Assembly: GCA_028700095.1 (NCBI GenBank)
Contig: JAQVTJ010000027.1
Span: 1-18,368, forward strand
Direction: 5' to 3'
Source: Methanobacterium sp.
Lineage (GTDB): Archaea > Methanobacteriota > Methanobacteria > Methanobacteriales > Methanobacteriaceae
DNA length: 18,368 nucleotides
Each line of letters starts with the position of its first letter. Position 1 is the first letter of the stretch. This document shows positions 15,854 to 18,368 of the stretch, one piece after another. The translations under genes and the position numbers were made by a program. The notes under the pieces were generated by a model that searched no databases, was not told the origin of the DNA, and saw only the letters and a program-made list of their open reading frames with translations.

Positions 15854-15992
15854 ACTAACTGAAATTCATTAATAATTTAACGGATTTCGATCAATTAAAT
15901 GGGTTTTAAATTCAACATATATATCATAGTCATATTATTATATGTTATAGAGATCTTGTTAGTTATTTTATAAAATTAAAAGGAGGGTTTAA

Positions 15993-16667
15993 ATGCATAT
16001 ACTGGATACTTTTATACCATTGTGGCAATGTGCTATATATTATTTAATATTAATAGTTGCATTGTATTTCTCTCTTAATTGGGCTAGAAAAAATCTTGAT
16101 GAAAAAATGGTTCCTTTAATGTCAGTTTTAGCTGCGGGTATATTTGCTATCATGTCCATGAACATGCCTGTACCATTTGGAACCAGTGGACATATGGTAG
16201 GCGGGGTGCTTGTAGCCATAGTATTCTGTGCTCCCGAGGCAGTAATAATAGTATTTACATTAGTATTATTAGTACAGGGTTTTTTCTTTGCAGATGGGGG
16301 AATAACAGCTTTAGGTGTGAATGTACTGAACATGGGAATTATAGGTGGTTTTGCAGGTCTTTACATATTTAAAGCACTGAGGAGAGTAGTTGGGAAATAT
16401 GTTGCAATAGGTGTTGCATCATGGATGTCAATATTCATAGCTGCAGAAGTAGTTGCTATAGAACTGTGGCTGGCTGGAACATTCCCACTAGTACAAGGAC
16501 TTGCAGTTATGGGAATATACCATGTATTCATAGGAATTATTGAAGCAGTATTAACAGTTGTTGTAATAATGACATTAGAAAAGTTAAGACCTGACCTGCT
16601 TGTATGGAATAGGAAAAAAAATATGAGAATAACACAAACTGAAACAAATGAGGTGATCTCCCAATGA
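15993..16667 (+). CDS. cbiM: ECF transporter substrate-binding membrane protein CbiM (Co2+/Ni2+)
   Basis: Membrane S-component that captures Co2+ or Ni2+ for the CbiMNQO importer. The start is fixed by function: the N terminus is M-H-I, and in the NikM/CbiM family the amino terminus, His2 and His67 bind the metal. Here H2 is present and GTSGH places a histidine at position 67. Other family motifs are NMPVPFGTSGH (57-67), ADGGITALGVN (100-110) and LNMG. Length is 224 residues with about six or seven helices. AAAGGAGGG lies just upstream of the ATG. The stop overlaps cbiN by four bases (ATGA). Cobalt versus nickel cannot be settled from sequence. Confidence 0.92.
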   Translation: MHILDTFIPLWQCAIYYLILIVALYFSLNWARKNLDEKMVPLMSVLAAGIFAIMSMNMPVPFGTSGHMVGGVLVAIVFCAPEAVIIVFTLVLLVQGFFFADGGITALGVNVLNMGIIGGFAGLYIFKALRRVVGKYVAIGVASWMSIFIAAEVVAIELWLAGTFPLVQGLAVMGIYHVFIGIIEAVLTVVVIMTLEKLRPDLLVWNRKKNMRITQTETNEVISQ

Positions 16668-16951
16668 ATCGTAGAGATAAATTATTTGTAACCGGTGGTA
16701 TATTGATTTGTTTAATGATTGTAGTATTTTCATCTTTCTTTGCTTCACCTAATCCTGATGGCTTAGAAAAATCAGCAGAAAACTTTGGAGTTAATGAAAC
16801 CCAAGCTGTTATTACAGCTCCTTTCCCAGATTATGGAATAGAAGGTTTAGATAAAATTGGTGAGATAGGTGCATTAGTTATTGGTATTCTTGTAACATTA
16901 GGATTATCATGGCTAGTTGCAATTTTGATTCGAAGAAAAAAACAACCATAA
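16664..16951 (+). CDS. cbiN: ECF cobalt/nickel transporter accessory protein CbiN
   Basis: Small membrane partner required for CbiM-dependent metal loading. It has 95 residues and two membrane helices (about 8-27 and 67-90) flanking an extracellular loop with the family motif FASPNPDGLEKSAE, and a basic RRKKQP tail. It overlaps cbiM by four bases, so the two are translationally coupled. Having CbiN rather than NikN/NikL points to the CbiMNQO subtype, classically cobalt, though NikMN-like nickel uptake is not excluded. Confidence 0.9.
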   Translation: MNRRDKLFVTGGILICLMIVVFSSFFASPNPDGLEKSAENFGVNETQAVITAPFPDYGIEGLDKIGEIGALVIGILVTLGLSWLVAILIRRKKQP

Positions 16952-16960
16952 TAATAATAT

Positions 16961-16983
16961 TCCTTCCTATTTTTTTTATTTTT
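16961..16983 (+). terminator. T-tract terminator after cbiN
   Basis: A run of eight T within a T-rich stretch (16971-16983), ten to thirty bases after the cbiN stop. It suggests that cbiMN is a separate transcript from cbiQO. Confidence 0.5.
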
Positions 16984-17139
16984 AGATTAAACTGACTATT
17001 AAATAGGATTATAGAATATGTTCTTAAATCATTGAGATCAACGCTATTTTAAAAAAGATATTTTTATTAGAATATCTAAAATCATATTTTAATTTAAAAT
17101 ATTTTATATTCAATAATAATACGATTTTTTTCCTGATTT

Positions 17140-17198
17140 TATTACGAAACTATTGTATGTAATACTTAGAGATAAACTTATATTATGTATGTACATAC
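17140..17198 (+). promoter_or_regulatory. cbiQ promoter with TATTAC-N13-GTAATA dyad, TATA box and 12-base palindrome
   Basis: TATTAC (17140-17145) and GTAATA (17159-17164) form an inverted repeat with a 13-base spacer, in the range of known NikR operators. GTAATACT (17159-17166) is followed after exactly 11 bases by the TATA box TTATATTAT (17178-17186), as at cbiM. Right after the TATA box lies the perfect palindrome GTATGTACATAC (17187-17198). The predicted start is near 17210. Confidence 0.62.
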
Positions 17199-17351
17199 CT
17201 ATATTTTAAAGGTTTAATAGTTATTAATATATTATCTAATAAATCCATGGAAATTTATTAATATTATCCTTACAATCAACTTTCATATGAAATATAATCA
17301 CCAATTCAGAAGAACTTGAATGCCGATAAAAAAAAATGGGAGAATAATTTT

Positions 17352-18185
17352 ATGAGTGGAGTAGGTTCAGTTAGAAATATTGGAAATGAAACTGACAAAC
17401 AAAGTCCTCTACATTTGATTGATGGTAGAGTAAAGTTAATTTTATTAATTTTTATTATTGTATATGCTGTTTTTTCAACTCAAATAATGGTATTAATAAT
17501 TTTAGAAATCTATCTACTATTTTTGATATATATATCGAATATTTCCTTAAAAACTTCTTTAATTAGAATATTACTACTTTTACCATTTGGAGGTTTTATA
17601 ATTGCATTCCAACCATTTATACATCCGGGAATTCCTATTTGGTCAGGTGCTTTTGGAATACAAATTACTGATGCAGGTCTTTTATGGGCTACACTCCTTT
17701 TTTCTCGACTTATAGTATCTCTTACTTCTATTGTTCTGTTATCTTCCATAAGTCCTATGCAAGAAGTTGCAGAATCTTTCAGAAAATTGGGAATGCCCAG
17801 GGAATTTGCAATGATTTTGAGTCTTATGATAAGATTTTTATTCATGTTCTTTGATGAACTTCAGAAAATTACACATGCACAGAAAACAAGATGCTTTGAT
17901 GCATTTAATAAAAAACTTTCATATAAATGGCGGATGAAACAATTGGGTTATACTGTAGCAATGATGTTTCTACGTGCATTGGAAAAGGGAGAAACCATAT
18001 ATATGAGCATGGCAAGCAGAGGATATTCTGATAATTCAAATCTTTATCATGATCAAAAGAAAAAATTTGATTTAAATGAATATTTCTTTATTATCACCAC
18101 ATTATTAATTATAGTTTGTCTACAAATTCTGGCATTGTTTTATTTTTCTAAACTGGGCATATTTGGAATGTATATTATTAAATAA
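17352..18185 (+). CDS. cbiQ: ECF transporter transmembrane protein CbiQ
   Basis: T-component of the CbiMNQO importer, coupling the ATPase to CbiM. I start at ATG 17352, with GGGAG nine bases upstream, giving 277 residues; the frame also opens from TTG 17316, but that adds twelve residues with no ribosome site. Family features are the SPLHLIDGRVKLILL entry, four to six helices, the cytoplasmic segment ISPMQEVAESFRKLGMPREFAMILSLM and the coupling motif MASRGY near the C-terminal third, the A-x-x-x-RG-like contact with the ATPase. cbiO follows after 14 bases. Confidence 0.9.
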   Translation: MSGVGSVRNIGNETDKQSPLHLIDGRVKLILLIFIIVYAVFSTQIMVLIILEIYLLFLIYISNISLKTSLIRILLLLPFGGFIIAFQPFIHPGIPIWSGAFGIQITDAGLLWATLLFSRLIVSLTSIVLLSSISPMQEVAESFRKLGMPREFAMILSLMIRFLFMFFDELQKITHAQKTRCFDAFNKKLSYKWRMKQLGYTVAMMFLRALEKGETIYMSMASRGYSDNSNLYHDQKKKFDLNEYFFIITTLLIIVCLQILALFYFSKLGIFGMYIIK

Positions 18186-18199
18186 TAAAGAGGAAAAAT

Positions 18200-18368
18200 A
18201 TGGTCAAAACAATTATTGAAACAGAAAATATAGGATATACATACGCTGATGGTACTGTAGCGCTCCATAATGTAAATATGGAAATAAAGACAGGGGAAAA
18301 AGTAGCAATAGTCGGATCTAATGGTGCAGGCAAATCCACCCTATTTTCACATTTTAATTGTCTTAACA
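18200..18368 (+). CDS. cbiO: ECF transporter ATPase CbiO, 5' part (runs off window)
   Basis: ATP-binding subunit of the cobalt/nickel ECF importer. The first 56 residues are present: the strand and aromatic A-loop IIETENIGYTYADGTVALHNV, then Walker A GSNGAGKST (39-47) and LFSHFN. GAGG lies six bases before the ATG. The gene continues beyond the right edge, so signature and Walker B motifs are not visible. The call rests on the Walker A region and its place directly after cbiQ. Confidence 0.9.
   Translation, partial: MVKTIIETENIGYTYADGTVALHNVNMEIKTGEKVAIVGSNGAGKSTLFSHFNCLN

Larger units (their letters stand above)
15491..15992 (+). other. 501-base spacer between uspA and cbiM, regulatory in its second half
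   Basis: The first half (to about 15780) is low-complexity AT-rich sequence with the uspA terminator and nothing else I can identify. The second half holds the cbiM promoter elements and a long leader. Within the leader, AACATATA (15914-15921) and TATATGTT (15939-15946) form an inverted repeat with a 17-base spacer. No ORF, tRNA or recognisable cobalamin riboswitch is visible. Confidence 0.5.
16952..17351 (+). other. 400-base spacer splitting cbiMN from cbiQO
   Basis: Holds the cbiN terminator, a weak stem-loop AGATATT / AATATCT (17056-17062 and 17071-17077, 8-base loop), the cbiQ promoter block (17140-17198), and a leader of roughly 140 bases before the chosen cbiQ ATG. I found no ORF with coding character. 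In most genomes cbiM, N, Q and O are tightly packed. Confidence 0.55.

Noticed and set aside
15491..15992. Cobalamin riboswitch or tRNA in the spacer before cbiM
   Set aside because: No B12-box-like conserved core, no cloverleaf and no GC-rich island is visible; the sequence is uniformly AT-rich apart from the promoter elements.

Overview
The window looks like a chromosomal segment of a very AT-rich methanogenic archaeon of the order Methanobacteriales; Methanosphaera or a close relative is my best guess. The pointers are archaeal-type promoters (purine-rich BRE plus TATA box, some apparently giving leaderless transcripts), an ArsR/V4R regulator of the methanogen MsvR type, an archaeal FeoB, a type IIIA proton-pump-like ATPase, and AT-rich spacers. 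The taxon is inferred from gene content and style, not from a marker gene.

Layout. 1-544 (+): 3' part of rpiA. 627-3163 (-): a complete ABC-3 family metal uptake operon (binding protein, ATPase, permease; promoter-proximal gene at 3163). 3253-3636 (+): a NikR-type nickel-responsive repressor, divergent from the transporter. 3918-6018 (-): a thioredoxin-domain/DUF255 (YyaL-like) gene broken by two single-base deletions. 6109-7125 (-): an MsvR-like redox regulator and a small tautomerase. 7362-7784 (+): Hsp20. 7849-12068 (-): a DHA2-type drug exporter, then feoB and, upstream of it, a DtxR/IdeR-type regulator with a fused FeoA domain. 12401-14869 (+): a P-type ATPase interrupted by an in-frame TGA directly followed by ATG. 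15044-15490 (+): UspA. 15993 to the right edge (+): an ECF cobalt/nickel importer split into two transcription units, cbiMN and cbiQO (cbiO runs off the window).

Function. Most of the window is transition-metal homeostasis: an ABC-3 importer, FeoB, CbiMNQO, and two metal-sensing repressors (NikR-type and DtxR-type). Nickel and cobalt uptake fits a methanogen's need for F430, hydrogenases and corrinoid methyltransferases. Regulatory sequence is visible: a TTAGGT/ACCTAA dyad against the TATA box of the DtxR-type gene, an inverted repeat between nikR and the ABC transporter, and a shared block (GTAATACT, 11 bases, TTATATTAT) in front of both cbiM and cbiQ, each time with a second inverted half-site upstream.

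The main oddities are the three coding lesions (two single-base deletions and one GGA-to-TGA type change) in two otherwise well-preserved genes, and the shared cbi promoter block, which predicts a small nickel/cobalt regulon. I saw no RNA genes, CRISPR arrays, insertion sequences or phage genes, and no wholly unknown multi-gene system.
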